NCBI GenBank assembly: GCA_964637995.1
Contig: CAZWXV010000001.1
Span: forward strand, 13,789 to 77,788
Source of the DNA: UBA9973 sp964637995
GTDB taxonomy: Bacteria; Patescibacteriota; Minisyncoccia; Phycocordibacterales; UBA9973
Length of the DNA: 64,000 bases
Direction: 5' to 3'
The notes below the pieces were generated by a model. It saw nothing but the letters and a program-made list of their open reading frames with translations. It did not search any database and was not told the origin of the DNA. The stretch's first letter is position 1, and each line of letters opens with the position of its first letter. Shown piece after piece: positions 50,907 through 59,847 of the stretch. Position numbers and translations under genes: made by a program.

Positions 50907-51656
50907 TTACCTGCTTAATTGCTTGGCTCTCTGATATGCGTAACGTACCGCGCTTGAAACCATCTTTTCGAATCCTTTTTGTTTGAAGGTTCGGAGTGCC
51001 GCTTCCGTTGTACCGCCCTTGGAGGCTACCTTTTTTATGAGTTCCGAATAATTTCCGTGTTCACCCAGCGCCGCGGCAGCTTTGAACGTCTTCCCCACCA
51101 AACGACGGCTTTCTTCGGCGCTAAAACCCAAACTCTTAGCCGCAGCTAACATGCTGTCCGCCAAAAGGAAAAAGTATGCCGGCCCGCTACCAGAGACGGC
51201 AGTGGCGCGGTTTATGGCATCTTCATTCTTAACCTCGAAATTATCTGTTATTTTATTTATGAATTTGCCTACGCGCGCGGATTCTGCCCTGTTTAACCCC
51301 GCACTCTTCCAGACAGCTATGCCCTCACCTACCGAAAGCCCCAAGTTCGGCATCATGCGGATTATTTTTTTATGTCCCGACATTATGGCAATTTTTTTTA
51401 GTGAAACCCCCGCCATAATAGACACCAATACTGTATTTTTGTCGAGATGATTTTTTACCCGCTCAATCGCTTCTTTCGCGCTCTGCGGTTTTACGGCAAT
51501 TATGGTAAAATCTGATTTCCGTATTTCTGCCGCCGCGCGGTTTTCAGAAGTATTCCGGCCGACGGCAAAAATGCTTGCTCCGCCGCTACGCTTGAGCGCG
51601 CGGGCCATGGCCTTGCCCATTGTTCCATATCCTATTATGACAACTTTATTTTTCAT
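50907..51656 (-). CDS. proC: Pyrroline-5-carboxylate reductase
   Basis: 249 aa. NADP-binding start VVIIGYGTMGKAMA, then SIMAGVSLKKI, RMMPNLG and the signature SGSGPAYFFLLADSM with SKGGTTEAALRTF. Makes proline. Overlaps proB by four bases and lies eight from proA. Confidence 0.97.
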   Translation of the reverse strand: MKNKVVIIGYGTMGKAMARALKRSGGASIFAVGRNTSENRAAAEIRKSDFTIIAVKPQSAKEAIERVKNHLDKNTVLVSIMAGVSLKKIAIMSGHKKIIRMMPNLGLSVGEGIAVWKSAGLNRAESARVGKFINKITDNFEVKNEDAINRATAVSGSGPAYFFLLADSMLAAAKSLGFSAEESRRLVGKTFKAAAALGEHGNYSELIKKVASKGGTTEAALRTFKQKGFEKMVSSAVRYAYQRAKQLSR

Positions 51657-52432
51657 TTTATTTTTTTCGCTTGAGTTTTAGTTTGCGCCGCAAAACGGGT
51701 GCCGGAAAAGTCCTTCTTTAGAGCTTCCAATATTGTACCTTTTTTCTCCCCATTGCCAATAAACGTTTCCACGCCCCGCTTGGTCGCGTATTCTGCGGCA
51801 TTTATCTTGGCGGCCATGCCGCCGACCCCCAGGCCCGATTTGCCTTTGGAGCAAAGGGCTTTGATTTTGGCATCAATCCGGGGAATATTCTTCAAGAGTT
51901 CCGTGTCTTCATATTTGTCCGGGTCCCTGGTGTAAAAACCGTTTTGATTGGTGAGAATCATAAGCTTGTCGGCACCGAGAGCCGCGGCTACCACCGCACT
52001 TAACATGTCGTTGTCATTCACCCGCAGGTCTTCGCCTTTCATCACGTCGTTCTCGTTGATAATCGGCAGAATCCTATGCGAGAGCATCGCGTTGATATTC
52101 AACACGAAATTTTTTAAGTGCCCTTTGTCGGCAAAATCATCGGCCAAAATAAGCATCTGGCCCACGGCAATATGGGACTTTTGAGCCGCCAAAATGTAAT
52201 TGTGCATTAAAAGCGGCTGACCGACCGCCGCGGCAACTTTTTTCTGACGTTCAACATCCGAGAAATGCACATAGGGCAGGCCGGCGCCTATGGCTCCGGA
52301 ACTCACCAGCACGACTTCATGCCCGTGTTTTATGAGCGCAGCAATCTCACTTATGATCTGGTCCAGCCGCATTCGGTTCAAGGCAAATTTGCCGTATATG
52401 ACCTGCGTGCCCACTTTTATTACTAAACGCAT
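51653..52432 (-). CDS. proB: Glutamate 5-kinase
   Basis: 259 aa, the short form without the C-terminal PUA domain. Amino-acid-kinase fold: VIKVGTQVIYG, VSSGAIGAG, NENDVMKGEDLRVNDNDMLSA and GVGGMAAKINAA. First step of proline synthesis; the short form may be less feedback-controlled, though that is inference. First gene of the operon. Confidence 0.96.
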   Translation of the reverse strand: MRLVIKVGTQVIYGKFALNRMRLDQIISEIAALIKHGHEVVLVSSGAIGAGLPYVHFSDVERQKKVAAAVGQPLLMHNYILAAQKSHIAVGQMLILADDFADKGHLKNFVLNINAMLSHRILPIINENDVMKGEDLRVNDNDMLSAVVAAALGADKLMILTNQNGFYTRDPDKYEDTELLKNIPRIDAKIKALCSKGKSGLGVGGMAAKINAAEYATKRGVETFIGNGEKKGTILEALKKDFSGTRFAAQTKTQAKKIK

Positions 52433-52512
52433 ATTTATTGTTTAAAATTAATAAAGGACCTTTGAGCGGCCCCGTATTTAAATTGTATGATAAATAGAGT
52501 GAAAATACAAAT

Positions 52513-55506
52513 TTACCTCGATAGTCCCGCGAGTTTGCAATACTCGCAGTCTTTTTTGCCGCAGCCTTTTTGAAGAAATTCCATTGAGAGCACTTCGTGG
52601 GCGCACGTGTTTATCTCCTCACGGAGCTTGTCCATCTGTTCCCTGGTAATCTTAAAAGAATACTGTTCGAATTTCCCCTTTTTGTTTTTCTCCACAAAGT
52701 CCAGCGTGCATTCATCGATGACCAGATTGCCTTCGTCATAATCCTCGAGGAGCAGGTTATAAAATACTATCTGCCGTTCGTAGTCCGCTTTTTCCTCCTT
52801 GGTTTTTTCCGAGAAGCCGCGGCCGGTCTTGTAGTCCACTATGTGTATGGTGCCATCGTCGTTCTCCTCGACTTTGTCGATAAACCCCGAAAGTCGGAGC
52901 GTTTCCCTGTTGTCGAGCTCAAAGTTCCTTTTAAAGTGAAGCTCTGTTTTCACCTTATGGCTCCAGGAAGCCGAGTACGCGTCGTAATATTCCGCAAGCA
53001 ATTTTTCTCCTCTCTCCCGGAACTTTTCTTCGTCTTTTTCGGTAAAATATGTTTGGGCGATTTCCTTGCCGAATGCTTCCAAAAGGTTGTTTTTTGGGAG
53101 GATCTTCTCCGCACGGGCGGAAGCGCTGAAAAACTGCTCGAGCGACTTATGGATTATGTCGCCGAATTTAAGCGTCGGGGAATACGCTTCCGGGACCTGG
53201 AACAAATTCTTGTATAAATATTTCTGCGGGCAGGAGAGAAAATTGTTAAGAGCCGAAACGTTGAGTCCGCGCTTTAAAAAAAGTTCCCGGATATATGCCG
53301 GCTCAAAGAGGGTCGCAGTCTTGTGTCCGGCGCGGAGAAAGGCCTCGAGCTTGTCTATATTTTTTTCTTCGAACTCTTTCATGCCGGAATTTTCCTTAAA
53401 TTCCTCCTCGATTTCTTTCACGAATTCCGACTCTTCGTGTTCCCGGCCGTCATTGTCCGTACGCGCGAAAGAAATTGTAAGTGATTTTTTGGCGCGGGTC
53501 ATGGCCACGTAAAACAGGCGCCTCTCGTCCTCGATATCGCCGTCGTACTGGTACACCGGCAGTTCTAGGCTGTCCCCGCCGCGTCGCGCTTCCCAGGACT
53601 TGCGCACGGCGTTTATGATATATACGTGCTCGAATTCGCGGCCCTTGGAGCCGTGCGCAGTCATAAGCGACACTCCTTCTATTATTTCGGGGTTCGTGCT
53701 CTCGATATCCAGGTTGTATTTGGCGAAAGCGTCGACAAAATATATGAATTCGGCCAGGCCGTATTCTTTCCGCGCTTCGCTTTGCCTTTTGATTTCATCC
53801 AGTAGCTTGTCGAGCTTCACCAACTGGAGGCGACTGTCCATTGATGCCAGGAGATACTCCATGTATCCAATTTTCGAGAGAAATGTTTTAAAGAAGTCAG
53901 AGAAATTTTGGTTTAAGGATTCGACTTTCATCTCCTTGAGCGTATCGGAAAAATTTATAAAGTTCGCCACGCTCTTAACGCCCGCCTCCTCGAGCGCCTT
54001 TTTGTCTTCCAGTACGGCAAAAATATGTTTTTTGCCCCCCGCCCGCGAAGATTTCACTTTTTCCAGTATCCTTACAACATCGTAAGCATCCAGACGGAGA
54101 AATTTTGCGAACAAGGCCTTGCCCAGATTGTGGTCATCGTTCATGTCGTAAACAGCTTTTAAAATATGTATGAGATTCCGGATGTTCGGGTCATCTAGGA
54201 TCTTGTCCTTGGAGAAAATTGTGTAGTGTATACCGTAAAAATCGAAAATGGTTTTTATATCCGAAACGTTTTTATTCGCGCGGTAAAGCACCGCTATTTC
54301 CTTCGGGGCAACTCCGCTTTTTATTTTTTCTTTTATTTCTTCGGCCAGATACAGGAGTTCGAATTTGTAGTTGGAAAATTCCCTCACCGCGATTTTTTCG
54401 CTCTCTTTCTCGTGGGAATGAAGTTTGGCGCTATCCGCCATGCCTTCCGATTTAACAATAAGGCTGTGGGCACCGTCCAAAATGTCTTGATTGGAGCGAT
54501 AATTCTCGGTCAGGGTCACAATCGCCACATCCGCGTACAAATCCCGGAATCTGCGGAAGGTCTCCGCGCTCGCGCCCTGAAAACGGTAAATGGACTGCTT
54601 CTCGTCCCCGACCGTAAAAATGTTGGGCCGTTTTTCCAAATGCGGCGCGTCGGTCAGAAGCTCAAGTATTTCATTCTGGCCCTGGTTGGTGTCCTGGTGC
54701 TCGTCGACTAAAATGTACTGGTACTGTTCCCCGAGGTCCGCTTTTAGATTTTTGTTTTTTCCAAGCTCAACCAATACATACAGAACCATATCCGAAAAAT
54801 CATACAGCCCCCGTCGGGAAAGCTCTTTCTGATAGAGAGCGAAAATCTCGCCGAGCTCGCGGGCTTTGCCGATTTTTTTTTGTATTTTCTCCGCCTCGGT
54901 GGGCTTTAGGTCGCCCTTTTTAAACTTGCCGTAATCCTTTTTATAATAAGCGTCCTCGTTGCCTAAAAGTTCTTTCTCCCACTCCGGTATTTTCTCCGCG
55001 AATTCCTCGGAACTTAACCCCTCTTTTTTGACCGCAAGAATGCCCGCGACAATCTTCCCGAGAAAAGAAAACTCGTCGTGGAAGGAAACCAGGTCTTTAA
55101 ATTTATTTTTTTGCAGGATGGCCTCCACTAGCTCCACCCGTTCCAGGTCGGTTATGACCCGGGCACCTTCAAGCTCTTCGAAATAAAACGGTAATTCTTT
55201 GATGATATGCTCGCAGAACGCATGGAAGGTGAAAATATTTACGCGGTACGCCGTATCGCCCGTGATCTCAAGCAGCCGTTCCCGCATAGAGATGACACCC
55301 GCGTTGGTAAAGGTGAGCGCCAGAATATTTTCCGGCGTGACCTGTGTATTAATTAAAATATTAGCAATGCGGAGAGCCAGTATCTGTGTCTTGCCCGTGC
55401 CGGGGCCCGCCACTACCATTACCGGGCCCTCGGTGGCATCTACGGCCTCTTTTTGAGCTTTATTTAGCTTCTCATATTCCTTTGCGAATTCTCCGGATGA
55501 AGGCAT
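52513..55506 (-). CDS. UvrD-like helicase fused to RecB-type Fe-S nuclease
   Basis: 997 aa. SF1A helicase with Walker A VAGPGTGKTQ, Walker B as DEHQDTN, and motif V/VI (MTAHGSKGREFEHVY; FYVAMTRAKKSL). The last 250 residues are a PD-(D/E)XK nuclease: GDIIHKSLEQFF, GFIDKVEEN, VDYKTGRG. Four cysteines (SCPQKY and CGKKDCEYC) fit the iron-sulfur cluster of AddB/AdnA-type nucleases. Likely double-strand-break end processing. ATG lies eight bases after a TATAAT. Confidence 0.92.
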   Translation of the reverse strand: MPSSGEFAKEYEKLNKAQKEAVDATEGPVMVVAGPGTGKTQILALRIANILINTQVTPENILALTFTNAGVISMRERLLEITGDTAYRVNIFTFHAFCEHIIKELPFYFEELEGARVITDLERVELVEAILQKNKFKDLVSFHDEFSFLGKIVAGILAVKKEGLSSEEFAEKIPEWEKELLGNEDAYYKKDYGKFKKGDLKPTEAEKIQKKIGKARELGEIFALYQKELSRRGLYDFSDMVLYVLVELGKNKNLKADLGEQYQYILVDEHQDTNQGQNEILELLTDAPHLEKRPNIFTVGDEKQSIYRFQGASAETFRRFRDLYADVAIVTLTENYRSNQDILDGAHSLIVKSEGMADSAKLHSHEKESEKIAVREFSNYKFELLYLAEEIKEKIKSGVAPKEIAVLYRANKNVSDIKTIFDFYGIHYTIFSKDKILDDPNIRNLIHILKAVYDMNDDHNLGKALFAKFLRLDAYDVVRILEKVKSSRAGGKKHIFAVLEDKKALEEAGVKSVANFINFSDTLKEMKVESLNQNFSDFFKTFLSKIGYMEYLLASMDSRLQLVKLDKLLDEIKRQSEARKEYGLAEFIYFVDAFAKYNLDIESTNPEIIEGVSLMTAHGSKGREFEHVYIINAVRKSWEARRGGDSLELPVYQYDGDIEDERRLFYVAMTRAKKSLTISFARTDNDGREHEESEFVKEIEEEFKENSGMKEFEEKNIDKLEAFLRAGHKTATLFEPAYIRELFLKRGLNVSALNNFLSCPQKYLYKNLFQVPEAYSPTLKFGDIIHKSLEQFFSASARAEKILPKNNLLEAFGKEIAQTYFTEKDEEKFRERGEKLLAEYYDAYSASWSHKVKTELHFKRNFELDNRETLRLSGFIDKVEENDDGTIHIVDYKTGRGFSEKTKEEKADYERQIVFYNLLLEDYDEGNLVIDECTLDFVEKNKKGKFEQYSFKITREQMDKLREEINTCAHEVLSMEFLQKGCGKKDCEYCKLAGLSR

Positions 55507-55527
55507 TATCCCCTATTATACACCAGG

Positions 55528-56448
55528 TCAAATCTTTTTAGGAAAGATTATCGAGAGCACTATAGACGCCACGAGGGCGAACATTATTACCCCGAAGGAC
55601 AAAAACGAAGATATGTGGATGCTAAAAATGCCCGCGAGCATTTTGGCGCCGATGAACACGAGGATAATCGCGAGTCCTTTTTGAAGATGATGAAAACGGT
55701 GCAGAATATTTTCAATCAGGAAGAAAAGGGCCCGCAACCCCAGAATAGCAAAAATATTGGAGGTAAAAACCACAAAGAGATTTTGGGAAATGGCGAAAAC
55801 AGCCGGAATGGAATCCACTGCAAAAATTATGTCCGTCGCCTCCACCATAAGTACCACCATGAAAAGGGAGGTGAAAAAGAACTTGCCGTTCTCGCGGAAA
55901 AAGAACTTGCCGCCGTGATGGGTGTCGGTGAAAGGCAGAAATTTGTGCGCGAATTTTATAACTTTATTATGCTTGAAATCTATATGCTCTTCCTTTTTCT
56001 CCGCCAGCAGTTTTATACCTGTATACAAAAGTATCGCACCAAAGATATAGAGCACCCAGTAAAATTGGTGGATGATATAAGCTCCCGCGACAATGAAAAT
56101 ACCCCGGAAAAGTATGGCCCCCAGGATACCCCAGAACAGGGCGCGGTGATGATATTTTTCCTCCAGCTTGAAGTAGCTGAAAATGAGCATGATCACGAAG
56201 AGGTTGTCTACTGAAAGCATCTTCTCCGTGACATAGGCGCTCAAAAACTCCACCGCCGTGACTTTGCCTATAAAAAAATAAATCAGGGCCCCGAAAATGA
56301 GCGAAATCGCTATCCAGAAAATGGACTGATACAAAGCGGGGCGGAATTCTATCTTGTGGCTCTTCTTGTTGAAAAAGCCAAGGTCCGCCACCATAAAACC
56401 TGTCACTATAACCCCGAATAAAATTGTTAAAGCCGTCTGCGCTGCCAT
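55528..56448 (-). CDS. TerC family membrane protein
   Basis: 306 aa with about nine membrane helices and the TerC signatures EKMLSVDNLFV and EATDIIFAVDSIPAVFA. Members are tied to metal (Mn2+) export or tellurium resistance. Stop region overlaps nothing; its start codon shares a base with the truB stop, so the two are cotranscribed. Confidence 0.93.
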   Translation of the reverse strand: MAAQTALTILFGVIVTGFMVADLGFFNKKSHKIEFRPALYQSIFWIAISLIFGALIYFFIGKVTAVEFLSAYVTEKMLSVDNLFVIMLIFSYFKLEEKYHHRALFWGILGAILFRGIFIVAGAYIIHQFYWVLYIFGAILLYTGIKLLAEKKEEHIDFKHNKVIKFAHKFLPFTDTHHGGKFFFRENGKFFFTSLFMVVLMVEATDIIFAVDSIPAVFAISQNLFVVFTSNIFAILGLRALFFLIENILHRFHHLQKGLAIILVFIGAKMLAGIFSIHISSFLSFGVIMFALVASIVLSIIFPKKI

Positions 56449-57194
56449 TACGATATCTTAGCAAAAAAGCCCACCTTTGTCCTTTTTATCCGGTAGGCCA
56501 GCGCGGGAATCCCCAGACGTTCGCCCAGTGCATGGGCAATGGCACGCACATATGTGCCGGAGGAACTTCGGATTGCAAAACCGGCTATATAAAAATTCAC
56601 AGATTCTTTGCCGGCCAATTTTTTACGCCAAATGCTTGAAATTTCTTTCTGCCGGAAATCCCCGTCCACCTTGCCGATCCTTTTTATAATATCTGATAAT
56701 AGCTTTTGTCCGCTTGCTCTTTTAATCCCTAAAAATTTAAGTTTTTTTATGGTAACTTCCCGGGTGGGGAGTTCTACCGCCTTTTCGTCCCTGCCGTACT
56801 CCCAGAGTTGTTTGCCCTTTACGGTCTTGGACGAATAGAGCGGGTATGTCTGCCGGAATCTGCCTCTGAAATACTTTAGGTTTTTTGTAATATCTTTTGT
56901 TCCAATGTTCGTTAGAACTTTAGAACTTACTATTTTGCCTAAGATGTCGTATGTATCCGTCGCAAAACCGAAGAGGACTTCGAATTCATATTCTTTGTCC
57001 AGCACCAAATATTTTTCTTTATTACTGACTTCCTCGCCCAAGAGTGCAAGAAGCACTCCACTCGCCATCGGGTCCAACCGGCCGGCGTAGGTCATTTTTA
57101 TATTTTCATATTTTTTACTCTTGGCACGCAAACGCAAGAGCGCGGCAAGCGGTGTCTCCCCCTCTCTTTTGTTAAGGATTAAAATACTTTTCAT
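56448..57194 (-). CDS. truB: tRNA pseudouridine(55) synthase
   Basis: 248 aa. Catalytic aspartate in YAGRLDPMASGVLL, then the YEFEVLFGFATDTYDILG and RQTYPLYSSKTVKGKQLWEY segments; C-terminal SSGTYVRAIAHALGERLG. Isomerises U55 in the T loop. Start eight bases after a TGC-TAGTAT box. Confidence 0.95.
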   Translation of the reverse strand: MKSILILNKREGETPLAALLRLRAKSKKYENIKMTYAGRLDPMASGVLLALLGEEVSNKEKYLVLDKEYEFEVLFGFATDTYDILGKIVSSKVLTNIGTKDITKNLKYFRGRFRQTYPLYSSKTVKGKQLWEYGRDEKAVELPTREVTIKKLKFLGIKRASGQKLLSDIIKRIGKVDGDFRQKEISSIWRKKLAGKESVNFYIAGFAIRSSSGTYVRAIAHALGERLGIPALAYRIKRTKVGFFAKIS

Positions 57195-57254
57195 TTAACC
57201 AAATACTAGCATGCTGGACTTTCTTTTTGGCAAAAAAGGTGTAAATTATGGATA

Positions 57255-57578
57255 ATGGTAACTTTAGAAGATTTTAAAAAACTGGATATACGCATCGGCA
57301 AAATAGTTTCCGCCGAGCGGATTCCCGATTCGGACAAGCTGGTCAAACTTATTTTTGACCTAGGAGGCGAACAGCGCCAGATACTGGCAGGTATTGCCGA
57401 GTTTTTTCCCGACCTCGCTGTTTTGGCGGGAAAAGAAGTTCCACTAATCGTGAATCTTGAACCCAGAAAAATGAGGGGCCTTATGAGTGAAGCCATGTTG
57501 CTTGCCGCCGATACCGGCGGCCGGCCGGTGCTCCTCTACCCTGCGGAAGAAGTGCCGCCAGGGAGTATCGTGCACTAG
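57255..57578 (+). CDS. Stand-alone tRNA-binding (EMAP/CsaA-like) domain protein
   Basis: 107 aa, an OB fold like the C terminus of methionyl-tRNA synthetase: LDIRIGKIVSAERIPDSDKL, RQILAGIAEFFP, VNLEPRKMRGLMSEAMLLAA and a VPPGSIV tail. Could act in trans as a tRNA-binding partner for MetRS, or replace the module lost from PheT; both are inference. Confidence 0.88.
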   Translation: MVTLEDFKKLDIRIGKIVSAERIPDSDKLVKLIFDLGGEQRQILAGIAEFFPDLAVLAGKEVPLIVNLEPRKMRGLMSEAMLLAADTGGRPVLLYPAEEVPPGSIVH

Positions 57579-57592
57579 GTCACATTTTCTCT

Positions 57593-58459
57593 CTAATTTA
57601 CTTCGTCCATCGCGTCCTCGGCGAGATTCTCGGCATCCCGCGCAAAATCTTCCGCGTCGTCATAATTCTTGTCATCGTATTCGTCCTCCGCGTCATTAAG
57701 TCGGTCTTCGGCGTCATCCAGGAAATTTTCGGCCCGGCGGATAATGGTTATGCTTACCCCGCGGCGGCGTGCGTCGTCTATTTCGTCCTCGGCGTCATTG
57801 ATCGCGTCTTCCGCGTCGTTTATTGCGTCCTGCGCGTCCTCCTTATCGCCACTACTTCGGTCTCCACCCGCATCCTCAAACGCATCTTCCGCGTCCCGGT
57901 AAGCGTCGTCCGCCAGATTGTAAGCTTCGGCAAAATCCCGGTTGACGAAGAATTCATGTACGGCCTCGAGCATATTGTCTTCCGCGTCCTCTAGACTGTC
58001 CTCCGCGGAACTAGTATTGCGATTGGAGTCGTCTATCTCATCCCGCGTGTCTTCCATCATCCGGAGCGCCTCGTCTATCCTCTGCCTGGCGCTTGCTTCT
58101 TCCGTATTGCCGCCATAGTAACCGCCGACTCCGCCATAGCCCCCCGCAGGCTCAACATATTTTGCCCGTGACGCCGCATCAAAATATCCGGTTGGAGGTA
58201 AGCTCTTCGTTGTCTGCCATTGCATGACTGCCTGCGTGGTCATCGGACCGAAAAAACCGTCCGGAATCATGTAGTTCTGGTAGGGCGCGCCATAATAGCC
58301 GGAACCGCTAGACCCCAGATACTGCTGCAGGCATCTTACGTCTTCGCCCCAGCTGCCCTGCCCCAGGTCGCGAGTAAAGTTGCAGTTTGCGGCTTCGGCA
58401 TTGAGGGCTACAAATAAGGCCGAACTTAGAAACAATACGCTAAAAATCTTTGTTTTCAT
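57593..58459 (-). CDS. Exported acidic protein with peptidoglycan-binding domain
   Basis: 288 aa. Signal peptide 1-23 (cleavage near AEA-ANC), a peptidoglycan-binding-1-like domain (about 25-100: LGQGSWGEDVRCLQQYLG; GPMTTQAVMQWQ), a Gly/Tyr linker, then about 170 residues of long, strongly acidic helix built on repeated DAED/NDAED units. Probably wall-attached with an extended acidic stalk. Function unknown. Confidence 0.8.
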   Translation of the reverse strand: MKTKIFSVLFLSSALFVALNAEAANCNFTRDLGQGSWGEDVRCLQQYLGSSGSGYYGAPYQNYMIPDGFFGPMTTQAVMQWQTTKSLPPTGYFDAASRAKYVEPAGGYGGVGGYYGGNTEEASARQRIDEALRMMEDTRDEIDDSNRNTSSAEDSLEDAEDNMLEAVHEFFVNRDFAEAYNLADDAYRDAEDAFEDAGGDRSSGDKEDAQDAINDAEDAINDAEDEIDDARRRGVSITIIRRAENFLDDAEDRLNDAEDEYDDKNYDDAEDFARDAENLAEDAMDEVN

Positions 58460-58596
58460 AGAGTTTTTATAGTTAATTTATAATGAAAAACACAAAAAAC
58501 CTTGGTCTTTTTTCATTCTACTACCTTGTCTTTTTTTAGCAACCCGGGCCATACCGGCTTTCTTTTTACAAAAAATAATGTAGATTAAAGAGTGTT

Positions 58597-58686
58597 GGAG
58601 GCGTCGCATAGCGGTCTAGTGCACCACCTTGGAAAGGTGGCATGGGGTTACTCCCATCGAGAGTTCGAATCTCTCCGCCTCCGCCA
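58597..58686 (+). tRNA. tRNA-Ser (anticodon GGA), CCA encoded
   Basis: Acceptor GGAGGCG/CGCCTCC, anticodon loop TTGGAAA, long variable arm (TGGGG/CTCCCA region), T arm GAGAG/CTCTC, G73 and encoded CCA (58684-58686). Confidence 0.94.
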
Positions 58687-58764
58687 GTAGTTTTGAAAAG
58701 TGAGCATTAAAATACCCTTGTTTTAAGCTACTTTCTAAAACTGAAAAGTGATAAAATATAAGAA

Positions 58765-58875
58765 CCCTAGAGGGATTCGAACTATGAGGGCGATTCTGTG
58801 CAAAAGCCGAGCGTTCAAGTTATAGCAAAAATTGCAAAGGCACTCGACATTTCTGTAGAAGATTTGTTAAAATAA
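58765..58875 (+). pseudogene. Remnant of an XRE-type HTH regulator
   Basis: The frame 58771-58875 ends KPSVQVIAKIAKALDISVEDLLK and stop, the typical last two helices of an XRE/Cro domain. The first half of the domain is missing and a stop lies at 58768. Its stop overlaps the next start (TAATG). Just upstream, 58764-58785 read on the minus strand resembles a tRNA 3' end (TTCGAATCCCTC...). Confidence 0.65.
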
Positions 58876-59243
58876 TGTATATGAATAAAAAATCAAGTGA
58901 GCTGTTGGGTATCGCCCGGTTCAAGATTCACGAGGGCAAACTTGAGGAGTTCAAGCGCTTGTCCGCGGAGTGCATTGAGATTGCGCGAGCCAAGGACAAT
59001 GGAACATTGCAGTACGATGTCTACATCAACGAGGACAAATTGGAAGCAGTCGTCATTGAACGATACAAAGACTCCGAAGCACTCATCCAACACCTAGCGA
59101 ACAATAGGGATGCGGCAAAAGAAATTTTTCTTACGGGATCGATCTCAGGCGAACTTCTTGGCGAACCGAACGCAGAGCTCAAGGCGATGCTAGAAGGTAG
59201 CAAGGAACCTCGTCTTTTTACAACGCCCTTCTTGTCAATGTAA
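58875..59243 (+). CDS. Antibiotic biosynthesis monooxygenase (ABM) domain protein
   Basis: 122 aa ferredoxin-like dimeric alpha-beta barrel: IARFKIHEGKLEEFKRLSAE, GTLQYDVYINED, VVIERYKDSEALIQHLAN. Relatives include YgiN-type quinol monooxygenases; activity unproven. ATG 58875 or 58881. May be an acquired gene in a decayed region. Confidence 0.82.
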   Translation: MYMNKKSSELLGIARFKIHEGKLEEFKRLSAECIEIARAKDNGTLQYDVYINEDKLEAVVIERYKDSEALIQHLANNRDAAKEIFLTGSISGELLGEPNAELKAMLEGSKEPRLFTTPFLSM

Positions 59244-59262
59244 ACACCGCCGGAATGGGTAG

Positions 59263-59433
59263 TTAATACTGTTTTTGAGCAAAAGTAGGGACATCGAATA
59301 AGGCAGGATTTTCCTTGTGGATTCGTCTTAAATCCCTCACGATCTTATCAACACTTCTGAAATTAAACCTTTTCGGTTCTAACTTCGGGACATCGCCACC
59401 GCAAATTTTCGAAAAAATGCTATAATTAAGGTC
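59263..59433 (-). pseudogene. Gene fragment, unknown
   Basis: 56 codons open on the minus strand with coding-like content (KRFNFRSVDKIVRDLRRIHK, ending FAQKQY stop) but no start codon and no ribosome-binding site; the frame is closed by TAA just upstream. The promoter of the next plus-strand gene lies over its 5' end. Likely the broken-off C terminus of a lost gene. Confidence 0.5.
59421..59426 (+). promoter_or_regulatory. Extended -10 of the 121-aa membrane protein gene
   Basis: TATAAT with TGC extension; leader about 25-30 bases. Confidence 0.6.
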
Positions 59434-59456
59434 TTATTAACAACTTTTAACTTTTT

Positions 59457-59822
59457 ATGTCTAACGAAAAAAAGTTTGAGTGGGCGCTCCGGATAGGCGT
59501 AGCCGGAGAATTTTTGGGTCATGGATTGCTCGCAGTAGGAGGCAAGGCTGACTGGATAGCCTGGATCAGCCAGTTGACGGGAGCTGGCGCGGAAACGGCG
59601 GCAACTTTGCTAATGCTCGTGGGCGCCACAGATATTCTGGTCGCGGCGATAGTTTTAATCAGACCGGTTAAGCCGGTTTTGCTTTGGGCGGCATTCTGGG
59701 GCTTTTGGACCGCATTGGTGCGGCCTTTGGTCGGGCAATCATGGCTCGACTTTATTGAAAGGTTCGCGAACTGGGCGGCACCTTTGGCTCTTTACTACTT
59801 CTATAAAAGCAAGGGCAAGTAA
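59457..59822 (+). CDS. DoxX-like small membrane protein
   Basis: 121 aa with about four hydrophobic segments; GEFLGHGLLAVGGKADWIAWI and a final YYFYKSKGK recall DoxX-family proteins. Role unknown. Ends 26 bases before the ligA stop (convergent). Confidence 0.6.
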   Translation: MSNEKKFEWALRIGVAGEFLGHGLLAVGGKADWIAWISQLTGAGAETAATLLMLVGATDILVAAIVLIRPVKPVLLWAAFWGFWTALVRPLVGQSWLDFIERFANWAAPLALYYFYKSKGK

Positions 59823-59847
59823 TTTACGTAAAGTATTACGTAATAGA

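Noticed and set aside
59288..59396. Repeated GGGACATCG as a direct repeat
   Set aside because: Both copies encode Asp-Val-Pro in one fragment frame; too short and only two.
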